Assembly: GCF_002272925.1 (NCBI RefSeq)
Contig: NZ_MLAR01000004.1
Location: 62,001 to 126,000 of the forward strand
Length of the DNA: 64,000 bases
From: Helicobacter sp. 13S00401-1
GTDB taxonomy: Bacteria > Campylobacterota > Campylobacteria > Campylobacterales > Helicobacteraceae
Direction: 5' to 3'
Below are positions 19,665-29,067 of this stretch, one piece after another. How positions within the stretch are numbered: the first letter of the stretch is position 1; every line of letters starts with the position of its first letter. The translations under genes and the position numbers were made by a program. The notes below the pieces were generated by a model. That model saw only the letters and a program-made list of their open reading frames with translations. It did not search any database and was not told the origin of the DNA.

Positions 19665-22193
19665 ATGAGTATCTCAAGAAGAAGTGTTTTAAAAGCTAGT
19701 GCTTTGTTTGCACTAGTGCCTCTAGCACCTAAATTACTAAGTGCTAATGAAGCCAGTATGAGTGAACATGCAGATAAGATGGGCAAAGTGATGAGCAAAG
19801 CCTCTGAGATGAAGTATGTAACTAGTCTAGTTGAAAATGGTGAAGTTGTAACTGGAGCGCACTGGGGTATCTTAAAAGCTACTATTAAGCACGGTAAGAT
19901 AGTTTCTTCAAATGGGTTAAATACATCCAAAGAAAAGATAAAAAATCCTCTTCAAACAGTAGTTGCTGATCAAGTTTACGCTAAGTCTAGAATCAAACAT
20001 CCTATGGTTAGAAAGTCTTATCTTAAAGACCCTCACAACAGTAAGCCTGAGCTTAGAGGTAAAGATGAGTGGGTTAGGGTATCTTATAAAAAAGCTATAG
20101 AACTTATAGCTAATGCAGTAAAAGAAACTAGAGAGAAAAAAGGACCACAGGCTATATTTGCAGGAAGCTATGGCTGGAAAAGTAGTGGTAACATGCACAA
20201 CTGTGTAGTCTTACTTCAAAGATATATGAGTATGGGTGGAGGCTTTACTGGAATCACGGCTGATTATTCAACTGGTGCTGCGCAAGTTATGCTTCCTCAC
20301 GTTGTAGGAACCTTAGAAGTTTATAATCAACAAACTGTCTTCCCAGTAGTTATGGAAAACTCTAAAGTTATAGTTATCTGGGGCGCTAACCCTATGGTAA
20401 CTTTAAGGATAGCTTACTCAGTTACTGAAGGAAGTGGCTTAGAGTTTTTTAATAACCTTAAAAAATCTGATAAAAAGATAATCTTAATAGACCCTATAAA
20501 AAGTGACACAGTACAGTTTTTGATGGATAGAAAAAACTCACAGTGGATAGCGCCAATACCTAACACCGATGTTGCCATGATGCTTGGTATCATGCATACT
20601 ATGTACACTACAGGCAAGTATGATAAAAAGTTTCTTGATAACTACACTACTGGTTTTGATAAGTTTTTAGACTATATGTTAGGTAAAACTGATGGCGTTG
20701 TAAAAGATACTAAATGGGCAAGTTCGATTTGTGGTGTAGATGAAGCAACTATGAAAGATCTAGCCAAAACTATGTTTGAAAATAGAACTATGATAATGGC
20801 AGGTTGGGGTATGCAAAGGGCTCAACATGGAGAGCAACCTCACTGGATGCTAGTAACTCTAGCTTCTATGATAGGGCAAATCGGCCTTCCAGGTGGAGGA
20901 TTTGGCTTTAGCTATCACTATGCAAATGGTGGGAATCCAACAGCAAAAGCTGCAGTTATAGGCGGTATGAATGTAGGAAAAGCTACAAGTGGAGGTGCTG
21001 CGTGGTTACAAAAAGCTTCTAGTGTTAACATCCCAGTTTCAAAGATAGCAGACTGTTTAGCAAACCCTGGCAAAGTTATAGATGCAAATGGCGGCAAAGT
21101 GAAATATCCTGATATAGATCTAATCTACTGGGTAGGTGGAAACACCATAGGCCACCACCAAAACATCAACAACTATCTAAAAGTTTGGCAAAAACCTAGC
21201 CACATTATAGTTCATGATGCTTTTTGGACAGCTAGCACAAGACATGCTGATATAGTTATGCCAACTACTACTAGTTATGAGAGAGATGATATCTCTATGA
21301 GTGGGGATTACTCTAACTTAAATATAGTCCCTATGAAAGCTCTTGTAAAAAGACAGTATGAAGCTAAAGATGACTATGAGATATTTAGCGACCTTGCAGA
21401 AAAAGCAGGATTCTATAAAGAATACACTGAAGGTAAAACTCCAAGAGAGTGGATAGAACAGTTTTATAACACAGCACTTAAATCTGGAAAGCCTCAAGGC
21501 ATAAGCATGCCAGACTTTAAAACATTCTGGGATAAAAATATGCCTATAACTTTTGAAGTACCTGAAGAAGATAAAACTTATGTAAGATACTCTGATTTTA
21601 GAGATGATCCTATCTTAAACTCTTTAGGAACTCCTAGCGGTAAGATAGAGATTTACTCTGAAGTTGTAGCTAAGATGAACTATGATGACTGCCGTGGTTA
21701 TCCATCTTGGTTTGAGCCAGTTGAGTGGTTAGGTATGAAAAACAAACCTGCAGAGTTCCACCTACTTAGCCCACACCCAGAGCTTAGACTTCACTCTCAG
21801 CTAGCTAATACAAGCTTACGTGATAAGTATGCAGTAAGTGATAGAGAGCCTATATGGATACATGAAGAAGATGCTAAAGCTAAAGGCATTAAAAATGGTG
21901 ATATCGTAAGGGTATTTAATGCAAGAGGTGAAGTACTAGCTGGTGCTGTAGTTGGTAAACACGTTAGAAAAGGTGTTTTAAAACTAAGCGAAGGTGCGTG
22001 GTATAACCCAGATTCTAAAGGTCTATGCAAAAATGGCTGTGCTAATGTTTTAACACTTGATATCTCAACTTCAAAACTAGCTAATGGAAACTGTCCAAAT
22101 ACTGCCTTAGTTAATATAGAAAAGTACAAAGGCAAAGTAGAAAAAGTGGATATTTTTGAAGAACCAAAGAATATGAGAGACTTTAGAATCTAA
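19665..22193 (+). CDS. torA: Periplasmic molybdopterin S/N-oxide reductase, TorA/BisC type (second of two)
   Basis: This 842-residue paralogue of the preceding gene also has a twin-arginine signal (SRRSVLK, residues 4-10) and a very similar leader (ASALFALVPLAPKLLSA). It carries the exact TorA motif YSTGAAQVMLPHVVG with the serine molybdenum ligand, GSYGWKSSGNMHNC, GWGMQRAQHGEQPHW and FWTASTRHADIVMPTTTSYER. Blocks such as NTDVAMMLGIMHTMYTTGKY are identical in both proteins, so the pair arose by duplication. It differs in a 15-20 residue longer N-terminus and an insertion near 445 (GGAAWLQKASS). Probably a TMAO, DMSO or sulfoxide reductase with a different preference. Confidence 0.9.
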   Translation: MSISRRSVLKASALFALVPLAPKLLSANEASMSEHADKMGKVMSKASEMKYVTSLVENGEVVTGAHWGILKATIKHGKIVSSNGLNTSKEKIKNPLQTVVADQVYAKSRIKHPMVRKSYLKDPHNSKPELRGKDEWVRVSYKKAIELIANAVKETREKKGPQAIFAGSYGWKSSGNMHNCVVLLQRYMSMGGGFTGITADYSTGAAQVMLPHVVGTLEVYNQQTVFPVVMENSKVIVIWGANPMVTLRIAYSVTEGSGLEFFNNLKKSDKKIILIDPIKSDTVQFLMDRKNSQWIAPIPNTDVAMMLGIMHTMYTTGKYDKKFLDNYTTGFDKFLDYMLGKTDGVVKDTKWASSICGVDEATMKDLAKTMFENRTMIMAGWGMQRAQHGEQPHWMLVTLASMIGQIGLPGGGFGFSYHYANGGNPTAKAAVIGGMNVGKATSGGAAWLQKASSVNIPVSKIADCLANPGKVIDANGGKVKYPDIDLIYWVGGNTIGHHQNINNYLKVWQKPSHIIVHDAFWTASTRHADIVMPTTTSYERDDISMSGDYSNLNIVPMKALVKRQYEAKDDYEIFSDLAEKAGFYKEYTEGKTPREWIEQFYNTALKSGKPQGISMPDFKTFWDKNMPITFEVPEEDKTYVRYSDFRDDPILNSLGTPSGKIEIYSEVVAKMNYDDCRGYPSWFEPVEWLGMKNKPAEFHLLSPHPELRLHSQLANTSLRDKYAVSDREPIWIHEEDAKAKGIKNGDIVRVFNARGEVLAGAVVGKHVRKGVLKLSEGAWYNPDSKGLCKNGCANVLTLDISTSKLANGNCPNTALVNIEKYKGKVEKVDIFEEPKNMRDFRI

Positions 22194-22216
22194 CTTTTTA
22201 AAACTACTAGCCTTAA

Positions 22217-22254
22217 CTATATAAAAGCCGCTTTTTAAAGCGGCCTTTATATAG
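22217..22254 (+). terminator. 38-nt near-perfect inverted repeat, probable terminator of the second TorA-like gene
   Basis: CTATATAAA (22217-22225) pairs with TTTATATAG (22246-22254) and GCCGCTTT (22227-22234) pairs with AAAGCGGC (22237-22244), with a single A/C mismatch between the arms. The GC-rich core followed by CTTTAT resembles a terminator, but there is no classic U-run. The arms are longer than a terminator needs. Confidence 0.6.
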
Positions 22255-22314
22255 CATTACTACCTACCTTAGTCTTATTTTTTAACTTTTCAAATATTTT
22301 TATGAGTGCATCAT

Positions 22315-22798
22315 TTTATATAGGCAATTCCATTCTCTTTACACCATTAACCAGCTCTTTATTCCAACAGTTTCTTTTTCGTATTATTTATTGTTTGTGT
22401 GTTTTTTTCTAACCAAAACGTAAGCTTCCTTGAAGCTGGTTTAGTTGACTATAAGCAACTAGGGCTTTCTTTTGAGAGAGCCTTTTTTATCGTGAGCCAA
22501 ACATTATTGACCAAATATCTATTCTGACACTTTCTCTTTCTATTTTTTCTAACTTATATGTTTTATTTTAACAAAAAAAAGGGGTTTACCCCCTCCTCAC
22601 TCCCCGCAAGCCCTCAAAAAAAGTGTTTTTCAGCGTGAGTCAAGGGGAGGGCCTTGGCTCATATCCATTTCTAGCAAAAATCACGCGTTCGCACTACTGC
22701 TCACTTTTTTCGTGATTTTTGTCAGCACGAAACGGGCGAGAATGCCACAGGCCTTAAAAAATTGCAATTATTGAAAACTTCATTGCCTATAGATAGCT
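22315..22798 (+). repeat. Structured intergenic repeat, copy A (long form)
   Basis: This gene-free element shares long stretches with 33718-34052 in the same orientation. Shared parts are the 5' TATA-GGCAATTC block with CTTTATTCCAACA; a GGGGTTTACCCC hairpin (22581-22592); GGAGGGCCTTGGCTCA; CCATTTCTAGCAAA; a stem AAAAATCACG (22676-22685) with CGTGATTTTT (22711-22720); and the block CACGAAACGGGCGAGAATG with CCACAGGCCTTAAAAAATT. GGCC plus GGC near 22650-22658 can pair with GCC plus GGCC at 22744-22753, enclosing the hairpin. It fills most of the 760-base gap between the reductase and clcA. No protein is conserved between copies. It is more GC-rich than its surroundings. Confidence 0.8.
22411..22488 (+). 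ncRNA. Extra hairpin cluster with terminator inside repeat copy A
   Basis: About 155 bases near 22409-22563 are missing from the other copy. They hold three hairpins in a row: AACCA (22411-22415)/TGGTT (22437-22441) around AGCTTC-CTT-GAAGCT (22423-22437); AGTTG (22443-22447)/CAACT (22456-22460); and GGCTTTCT (22463-22470)/AGAGAGCC (22475-22482) followed by T6 (22483-22488). The last is a textbook rho-independent terminator on the plus strand. Since the reductase already ends at its own hairpin, this suggests a separate short transcript. Confidence 0.45.
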
Positions 22799-22953
22799 GC
22801 TCATTAAATATGATCTCTTAATATTTTTAAAAGCTCTAAGTCTATAAAGCCAGATATATAAAGTGTAAAGCAAGTATGTGAGGGTAGATACATAAAAGCA
22901 GGGCTGGAAGCATAAAAACTTAGATTTATAGAATCTAAGTTTTTAGTAAGATT

Positions 22954-24384
22954 TTAGGCTATGTGAGCATTTATCCTTTTAGCAGCTTCTGCATCTTGCT
23001 TAGCTACAGTTTTTGCAAGTATGGCAGAGTAAAGTGGTTTACCACCTATGAACTGAGCTACTATGGTTGCACCAAGACAAGTTATGATCATAGGAAGGAT
23101 TAACTGATAGTTAGCAGTCATCTCTAAAACTAGCACTATACCAGTTAAAGGTGCGCGCACAGAAGCTGCCATCAAAGCACCCATACCTGCTATAGCAAAC
23201 ACCCCAGCATCTAAGTGATAGCCTGGAAGTAAGTGAGCAGCTATCAAGCCATAAGCAGTGCCAAAGACTGTGCCTAAAGCTAGCATAGGAGCAAAGATCC
23301 CTCCTGGTGCACCAGAAGAAAAACATAGCACAGTGGTAAATACTCTAATGACAAAGATTAGTAGTAAAAACAAGATTCCATACTTTCCAGCTATGGCTAA
23401 AGGTACTATCTCAAAGCCACCACCTACTGCTGCAGGCAAGGCTAAAGTTAGCACTCCACAAAGCCCACCTATGAGCCCACCAAAGATAACCCACTTAGTG
23501 ATATTACCCTTATGAATCTTAAAAAATAGATCTTGAGCCTTTAGTACTATAGTGTTAAATAGAGGGCCTATAAGACCAAAGATTATGCCAAGGATAAGAT
23601 AAAGCCAGAGAGTATAAACAGGAGCATTTGAAAGCCTACCTACTTCTATGATAGGTGCTTCACCATTAAAGAATCTAAAAACTACGCTAGAAGTTATAAC
23701 GCCTGCAAAAACAGCCCTTATAGATATGAAGTTATAGTGAAACTGAGGGCGCATCTCTTCTATGATAAAAAGTATGCCAGCTAGGGGTGCATCAAAAGCA
23801 GCTGAAAGACCAGCAGCAGCACCAGTGGCTAGCAAAGTGTGACGGTCTTCACTACCTTTTGCTTTAAAGATCTTTGATACCATGCGGCCTAGATTTCCAC
23901 CTATTTGTACAGTTGGGCCCTCTTTTCCTAAAACCATACCTGAGCCTAAAGTCCCAAGCCCTCCTATGAACTTAACAGGTAAAACTCTCCACCATCTAAC
24001 AGGGCGCAGCTCTGCTAGTGCCCCTTCTATCTCTGGTATCCCAGACCCTCCAGCTTCTTGCGCAAAGCGTCTAACTAAAAAGTAGCCTATCATAGCTAGT
24101 ATGGCAGAGACTATAAAAGCCATGATCCATATGCCCACACTATCTTTTTCAAAGTGACTAACAGAATCTATACGAAAAACTTGTACTAAGTGTAAAAGCT
24201 TGTTAAAAGCAACTGATACTAGTCCAGTTAGTACTCCAACAACTGCAGCCATAAGTATGGTTATAATAGGTGTTTTACCGCGTTGTAGCATGCGGCGCAT
24301 TAATACCTTTTTGCGAAGGTCAGATATGCTGTTTTCGTGTGGGCGAGATTTCATAAGCTTAGTACTCCAAGTAGCTTGAGTCAT
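22954..24384 (-). CDS. clcA: ClC-family H+/Cl- antiporter
   Basis: This 476-residue membrane protein follows the E. coli ClcA pattern closely. The selectivity motifs are [11 protein letters not shown] near residue 112 and [16 protein letters not shown] near 155, the latter with the gating glutamate. [11 protein letters not shown] near 207 contains the internal proton-pathway glutamate, which marks an exchanger rather than a channel. [17 protein letters not shown] near 355 is the third ion-binding segment. It exchanges two chloride for one proton and may aid acid resistance. The N-terminal cytoplasmic tail is basic. It is transcribed alone. Confidence 0.95.
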   Translation of the reverse strand: MTQATWSTKLMKSRPHENSISDLRKKVLMRRMLQRGKTPIITILMAAVVGVLTGLVSVAFNKLLHLVQVFRIDSVSHFEKDSVGIWIMAFIVSAILAMIGYFLVRRFAQEAGGSGIPEIEGALAELRPVRWWRVLPVKFIGGLGTLGSGMVLGKEGPTVQIGGNLGRMVSKIFKAKGSEDRHTLLATGAAAGLSAAFDAPLAGILFIIEEMRPQFHYNFISIRAVFAGVITSSVVFRFFNGEAPIIEVGRLSNAPVYTLWLYLILGIIFGLIGPLFNTIVLKAQDLFFKIHKGNITKWVIFGGLIGGLCGVLTLALPAAVGGGFEIVPLAIAGKYGILFLLLIFVIRVFTTVLCFSSGAPGGIFAPMLALGTVFGTAYGLIAAHLLPGYHLDAGVFAIAGMGALMAASVRAPLTGIVLVLEMTANYQLILPMIITCLGATIVAQFIGGKPLYSAILAKTVAKQDAEAAKRINAHIA

Positions 24385-24919
24385 AGTCTCGCTAAAGGAT
24401 TAAGAGTAGGGCTTTTTAGTTATAGAATCTAGATTCTACAAAGGCAGGACTTCTTTAACTCTTAGTAGCAAACTCAAGTCAAGTTAAATAATGCAGTTAA
24501 TAAGTTAAGGCGTTATGCGTGCTATGTTACTAGCAAGTTTTTAAACTAGGCTTAAAGCAGATGATACTTTTTCTTTTTTGATAAAAAGTGCTTTTAAGTC
24601 TTTAAGTTTAAAATGCTAAATCACTATCTTTTAAGCTTACATCTAAGAAAGGCTTTAAAAGTTTTTATACCTTTTAAAACTCTTGGCTTTAGCGCTTTTA
24701 CTTGCCTTAATCTTAGGCTTTTAGCGATTAGGAAAGCGATTGTATCATAGCTTTAAAAAGAGCTAGTTTGCTAAAGTCAAAACTTTTATATGAAGTGAAA
24801 TTAAAAGCTTTTAAGGAAGGAAAATCTTAAAATTTGTAAAGCATCAGGGCGCTTTAAAGTAAGGCCTAGATTCTAAAATGAAATCTAGTCTTTACTTTTT
24901 ATAAGCTTAAAGCTCTTAC
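24385..24919. other. 535-base gene-free gap between clcA and mrp
   Basis: No ORF with coding character is seen. It contains the palindromic motif pair TAGAATCTAGATTCTA at 24423-24438, several TTTTAAG-rich stretches, and a hairpin at 24856-24898 that may end mrp transcription. The clcA promoter must lie at its left end. No RNA gene is recognised. Confidence 0.5.
24856..24898. terminator. Hairpin downstream of mrp
   Basis: AAAGTAA-x-CTAGATT (24856-24872) pairs with AATCTAG-x-TTACTTT (24882-24898), a 14-bp interrupted stem beginning about 20 bases past the mrp stop. The minus-strand U-run is weak. Confidence 0.45.
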
Positions 24920-26005
24920 TTAGCTGTTAGTAGGCTGTATGCTAGCATTACTTGGAGTGACATCTTTCAAGAAGTTTATTAGCTTATCTGCTAAGCTCAT
25001 ATAGATTTTAGAAGCTAGTGAGTCTGGTTGAAAGTAGCTTATAGGCTTACCATCATCACTGCTAGTTACTATGCTTGGTTGAAGTGGGATTTTAGCTACT
25101 ACTTCAGTATTAAAGTCGCTTGCTAGCTTATCACAGCCCCCACTTCCAAAGATATCATAGACTACATTTGTGTCAGGGCAGACAAAGCCACTCATGTTTT
25201 CAACTACACCAAAGATAGGGATATTTAACTTTTTAAACATATCTAGGGCCCTTCTTCCATCATCTATAGCTACAGCTTGAGGAGTGCTTACATTAATCCC
25301 AGCACTAACTGGCACACTTTGAGCTAAAGTAAGTTGGGCATCTCCAGTTCCTGGAGGCATATCTATAACTAAGACATCTAACTCACCCCAGATTACATCT
25401 TTTAACATCTGTTCAATCGCCCTCATAACCATAGGTCCACGCCATATAAGACTTTCAGCACTTTCATATAAAAGCCCTATACTCATAACTGAGATTCCAA
25501 GAGCTTGCAAAGGAAGTAAGTTTTTCCCATCTTCACTAACTCCAGGCTGTTTGTCTTGTATACCCATCATCCTAGGGATGTTAGGTCCATAAATATCAGC
25601 ATCAAGAAGGCCAACTTTTAGTCCACTTTTAGCTAAAGAGATAGCTAGATTTGTGCTAGTTGTGCTTTTACCTACTCCTCCTTTTCCACTACTTACCATT
25701 ACAAAGTGTTTTATAGTTGGGGCTATATTTTTAGCACTCATTGGCGCTTTTGTTTCTTGCTTTAAAGAAGGCATCTTTATATCTATGTTTATATTTTCTA
25801 TGCCCAGGGTATCAAGCCCTGCTTTTATCTTATCTTCTAGTTCTTTTGCTACAGCAGGATTTGAAGAGGGGATCTCTACTCTTAAAGCAAGGCTAGAGCC
25901 TTGTAAGGTTACATCTTTTACAAAGCCAAAACTTACTATATCTTTTTGAAATCCCGGATATATAATAGTTTTTAGTACGGCAAGTACTTGATCTTGAGTT
26001 ATCAT
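24920..26005 (-). CDS. mrp: Mrp/NBP35-type P-loop ATPase for iron-sulfur cluster transfer
   Basis: This 361-residue protein has an N-terminal MIP18/DUF59 domain (residues 1-90, TQDQVLAVLKTIIYPGF) and an ATPase of the deviant Walker A type, SSGKGGVGKSTTSTNLA, near residue 105. LLDADIYGPNIPRMMG near 145 and VIDMPPGTGDAQLT near 220 follow. Near 280, VCPD replaces the CxxC of classical Mrp (only one Cys seen in ENMSGFVCPDTN). It carries FeS clusters to apoproteins, which suits a genome with a cluster-rich complex I. It is divergent from hemD. Confidence 0.92.
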   Translation of the reverse strand: MITQDQVLAVLKTIIYPGFQKDIVSFGFVKDVTLQGSSLALRVEIPSSNPAVAKELEDKIKAGLDTLGIENINIDIKMPSLKQETKAPMSAKNIAPTIKHFVMVSSGKGGVGKSTTSTNLAISLAKSGLKVGLLDADIYGPNIPRMMGIQDKQPGVSEDGKNLLPLQALGISVMSIGLLYESAESLIWRGPMVMRAIEQMLKDVIWGELDVLVIDMPPGTGDAQLTLAQSVPVSAGINVSTPQAVAIDDGRRALDMFKKLNIPIFGVVENMSGFVCPDTNVVYDIFGSGGCDKLASDFNTEVVAKIPLQPSIVTSSDDGKPISYFQPDSLASKIYMSLADKLINFLKDVTPSNASIQPTNS

Positions 26006-26128
26006 TTAAGTCCTTTTATAACAAACTAAGTTGTTTTTTAAAAATTGTTTAATTTTAAGGTATTTTGTCAATAAAAATACAAAAAAGCATCACTAACTTA
26101 GCATAAAAATGAAAATAAGAAGGGATTT

Positions 26129-26833
26129 ATGATCTATATTCTAAGACATGAAGGGCTAAAAGAGGAGGGAGTTTATACTTTTTCTCTACTTGGTATAAGG
26201 TATCTAAACGCTAGCCTTAAAGATGTTAAGGGGTGTGAGTTTTTAGTGCTTAGCTCAAAGTACGCACTTTCTTGGATACAAAAAACTAACAATCTAGATA
26301 GCCTTAAGCACTTAGAAGTTTTAAGTGTAGGTAAAAGCACTGCTAGGCTTTGTGAAAAAGCTGGTTTAAAAGTAGCCTTTGTAGGTAGTGGCGGTATAAA
26401 AGACTTAGCAAACAAGCTAGAAGATAGGCTTAAAGGTAGTTGCTTACTTTATCTTAAGGCTAAAAAAAGTGCCTTTAGTGCTAGGGAAGTTTTTTTAGAT
26501 TCTATAACAAAAGAAGTAGTAGTTTATGAGACTTTTAAAAAGCCTTTTTTTTATGTGCCAGGCCTTAGAGCAAGGAGTGCTGTAGTTAAAAGCTTACTTA
26601 GCCTTTTTAGAGAAGAAAGTATATTTATATTCAGCGCACCAAGCCATTTTGAAAGTTTTTATCAAGCCTTTGGTTGGAGGAAAGACTTTTATGCCCTAGC
26701 TATAGGAAAAACTACCTTTGAAGCTATAAAAACTAGTCTTAAAACTAGTAAAAACATCTTTTGTGAAGATGGCCTAAAAGAGTGCTTACTTCTAGCCAAA
26801 AAGATGGAATCTAAGATTTTAACTTCAGCATAA
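26129..26833 (+). CDS. hemD: Uroporphyrinogen-III synthase
   Basis: This 234-residue protein has the two-domain HemD fold. HemD is poorly conserved. Recognition rests on the SSKYALSWI segment near 50, GKSTARLCEKAGLKVAFVG near 72, KGSCLLYLKAKKS near 100, VVVYETF near 133 and IFIFSAPSHFESFYQAFG near 172, and ALAIGKTTFEAIKTSL near 196. It closes hydroxymethylbilane to uroporphyrinogen III in haem and sirohaem synthesis. AAGGG lies upstream of the ATG. It is a monocistronic neighbour of mrp, divergently oriented. Confidence 0.85.
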   Translation: MIYILRHEGLKEEGVYTFSLLGIRYLNASLKDVKGCEFLVLSSKYALSWIQKTNNLDSLKHLEVLSVGKSTARLCEKAGLKVAFVGSGGIKDLANKLEDRLKGSCLLYLKAKKSAFSAREVFLDSITKEVVVYETFKKPFFYVPGLRARSAVVKSLLSLFREESIFIFSAPSHFESFYQAFGWRKDFYALAIGKTTFEAIKTSLKTSKNIFCEDGLKECLLLAKKMESKILTSA

Positions 26834-26980
26834 CCACTAATACAACCTAGCCTTAAACTAGCCTTTTAGTAAAACAAAGTTTCCTAAAGTACCCATGCAA
26901 GGGCTCTAAACTAGTCAAAATATATAAAAATAGATTCTATAAGAAAGCCTGAAGGTTAAAAAATACATTAATATACAAAA

Positions 26981-27034
26981 GGGCTAGCAGTCTTAAATCT
27001 TTGTCACTAATAAAGACTTAAAAGACACTAGCCC
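26981..27034 (-). terminator. Long hairpin downstream of the OMP gene cluster
   Basis: GGGCTAG (26981-26987) pairs with CTAGCCC (27028-27034) around further paired arms (GTCTT with AAGAC, TCTTT with AAAGA). On the minus strand the stem runs into TTTTGTATATT, so it should end the three-gene OMP cluster although about 240 bases beyond the last stop. The 439-base gap holds no recognisable gene. Confidence 0.55.
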
Positions 27035-27272
27035 GGCGATCTTAAAAAAGGCAAAGAGTTTTAAGAGCTAAAAGCAAGCCTTAACATACAAATGGCTACT
27101 TTTTGTTCTCTTAAAACTTTTGTCCCACCCACCCAACCCAAATATTATGTTTTAATGCTAAGTTAAAACCTTAAGCATCACAAGTTAAAACTACAAAAAG
27201 ATAGTTTAAAGTAAAGCTTACCATGACTTTTTAGCATAAGTCTTGTATATACTGCCTTAAAGTATGTGATCT

Positions 27273-28991
27273 CTAGTTACCTCCAAAATAGTAAACATAG
27301 TTAAGCGTGATATCACTACTTGCTAAGCCTTGATTAGTGTTTCTAAAGTAGTACTGATACTCTAAAGATACTGCTTGATGCTTTCCAAAAAAGGCTATTA
27401 ACCCAGCTTTTGCAGTAGGAAGGATGATAGGCGAGCTATTTGCCTTTTTTGCGGCATCTTCTGCAGCTTGCTCTTCCTTGCTTTTTTGTGAAGCAGCAGC
27501 TATGGCTGCAGATAGTGCTTCTTGAGCTTTTTGATATTCACTATTTAAGTTTTCATAGTTAGCATTAGCTTGATCAAGTGCTGCTTTTGCATCATCTACT
27601 TTCTTTTGAGCTTCAGTTTTTTGAGCACTTAGAGCTGCAACGCTATTATCAGCATTTTGCTTTTTAAGTTCAGCCAAAGTATGATTAGTACTTATTGGAA
27701 CAAAGGCACTTTGTGCCTGTGTAAGTTTGCTAGTTGCTTCAGTAAGACTAGAAGTTACACTAGGATCTATTCCAGTTGCAGCTGCTGTTAACTCATTTTG
27801 TATTTTTTGACGATTAGCGACTGCATTATTGTAAGTGTTTTGTGCTCCATCAAGTGCACTTGATGCCTCTCTATAGGCATTCTGAATTGCTGGTAGTGCA
27901 GCTTGAGCTGCTATATTATTCCTGCCAGCTACATTAGTACCATCACATCCATTTACGGTCATACCCATAACATAGTGTGGGGCACAAGCACCAGGTTGTT
28001 GTGTTGCAGCTTGTGCGGTTCTTGCATTATTCATGGCAGTGTTATATGCAGCATATACTTTTTGGAATTTTTGGCTTGTGGTATCAAGATAAGCTTTAGC
28101 TTGAGTTACTGAAGTTTGTGCACTTATAAGCTGTTGTTGTAAATCTGGAACTTTTGCATTTAAGCCACTGGTGTTACTTATAGCTTCATTGTATTTTTGC
28201 AATGCAGCGTTGTATTGAGACTGCGCATTATCAAGAGTAGCTTTTGCACTGTTATATTGTGTGGATGTAGTACTAAGGTTACTAGCAGCTGCATTTTGAT
28301 CGCTTTGCGCAGAAGTTAGATTATTGACAATTCTTGTGAGGGCATTATTAGCAGTATCAAAACCAACTTGTGCTACTCCTTTAGTGTTGTTTGCAGAAGC
28401 TAGTGAAGATTCTAGACTTTGCACTCTCTTGGCTTGGGTTGCACCACCTAGTACATCTCCATTTCCATTAGCAAAGTTTCCGCTGCCATTACTTCCACTA
28501 TCACGCGTTTTTATAGTAAGTCCACCACCTATGATATAACCTAGTTTTACATAGCCAGTAGCCCCTACCTTAAAGGCTTGTATAAAGTCTAGGTTTACTG
28601 AGTACTGAGGGTTAAGGTTTGAAACTGCTCCTATAGAGTTAGCACCTACCCCTAAGGTTGCTTGAAGTCCTAGAGTACTAGACCTAGTAGTGGTAAAGAT
28701 TCCAGTCCCTAGTTTTAGTCTTGCATCAAGCCCTGCATTAGGAGCTAGTATAGTAAAGCTATTAGAACTAGCATTAGCACTTAGTCCAGTTCCTACTCCT
28801 GCTCCTAGTAAAAATTTAACTCCATTTATATCATTACTATTAGCATTCTTGCTAGCTATAGCGCGTGTGTTATGATGACTTCTTTTATGATTGGTAGCAG
28901 CTAGTGCTACACTACTAAAACTAGCTATTAATGTAGTAGCTAACATTATTTTTGTAACTTTTTTATAAGTTTGTTTGCTAACTTGGTTCAT
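27273..28991 (-). CDS. Outer-membrane beta-barrel protein with inserted coiled-coil domain (OMP 1)
   Basis: This 572-residue protein has a Sec signal (residues 1-32, ending SVALAA). An N-terminal half-barrel follows (about 55-175) made of alternating amphipathic strands: GVKFLLGAGVGTGLS, LDARLKLGTGIF, LGLQATLGVGAN, YSVNLDFIQAF and GYVKLGYIIGGGLTIK. Then comes about 330 residues of Ala/Gln/Asn-rich heptad-like sequence, interrupted by CAPHYVMGMTVNGC (a possible disulfide loop). The C-terminal strands (SLEYQYYF and ITLNYVYYFGGN) complete the barrel. The arrangement resembles an 8-stranded barrel with a coiled-coil stalk in one external loop. Function unknown, surface adhesion likely. Third of three tandem paralogues. 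Confidence 0.85.
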   Translation of the reverse strand: MNQVSKQTYKKVTKIMLATTLIASFSSVALAATNHKRSHHNTRAIASKNANSNDINGVKFLLGAGVGTGLSANASSNSFTILAPNAGLDARLKLGTGIFTTTRSSTLGLQATLGVGANSIGAVSNLNPQYSVNLDFIQAFKVGATGYVKLGYIIGGGLTIKTRDSGSNGSGNFANGNGDVLGGATQAKRVQSLESSLASANNTKGVAQVGFDTANNALTRIVNNLTSAQSDQNAAASNLSTTSTQYNSAKATLDNAQSQYNAALQKYNEAISNTSGLNAKVPDLQQQLISAQTSVTQAKAYLDTTSQKFQKVYAAYNTAMNNARTAQAATQQPGACAPHYVMGMTVNGCDGTNVAGRNNIAAQAALPAIQNAYREASSALDGAQNTYNNAVANRQKIQNELTAAATGIDPSVTSSLTEATSKLTQAQSAFVPISTNHTLAELKKQNADNSVAALSAQKTEAQKKVDDAKAALDQANANYENLNSEYQKAQEALSAAIAAASQKSKEEQAAEDAAKKANSSPIILPTAKAGLIAFFGKHQAVSLEYQYYFRNTNQGLASSDITLNYVYYFGGN

Positions 28992-29067
28992 TTTAAATCC
29001 TTTTCTTTTTATTTTTGTTTTTAACTTTTTGTTTCATTCATGTATTTGTTAAATTTCATTCATCTCC

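Noticed and set aside
22200-22950. tRNA, rRNA fragment or insertion sequence in the gap before clcA
   Set aside because: No cloverleaf, T-loop GTTCRA-type pattern or transposase remnant seen; the element is a structured repeat instead.
27903-28875. Several plus-strand ORFs opposite the OMP genes
   Set aside because: Shadows of repetitive OMP coding sequence, with no family similarity or ribosome-binding sites.
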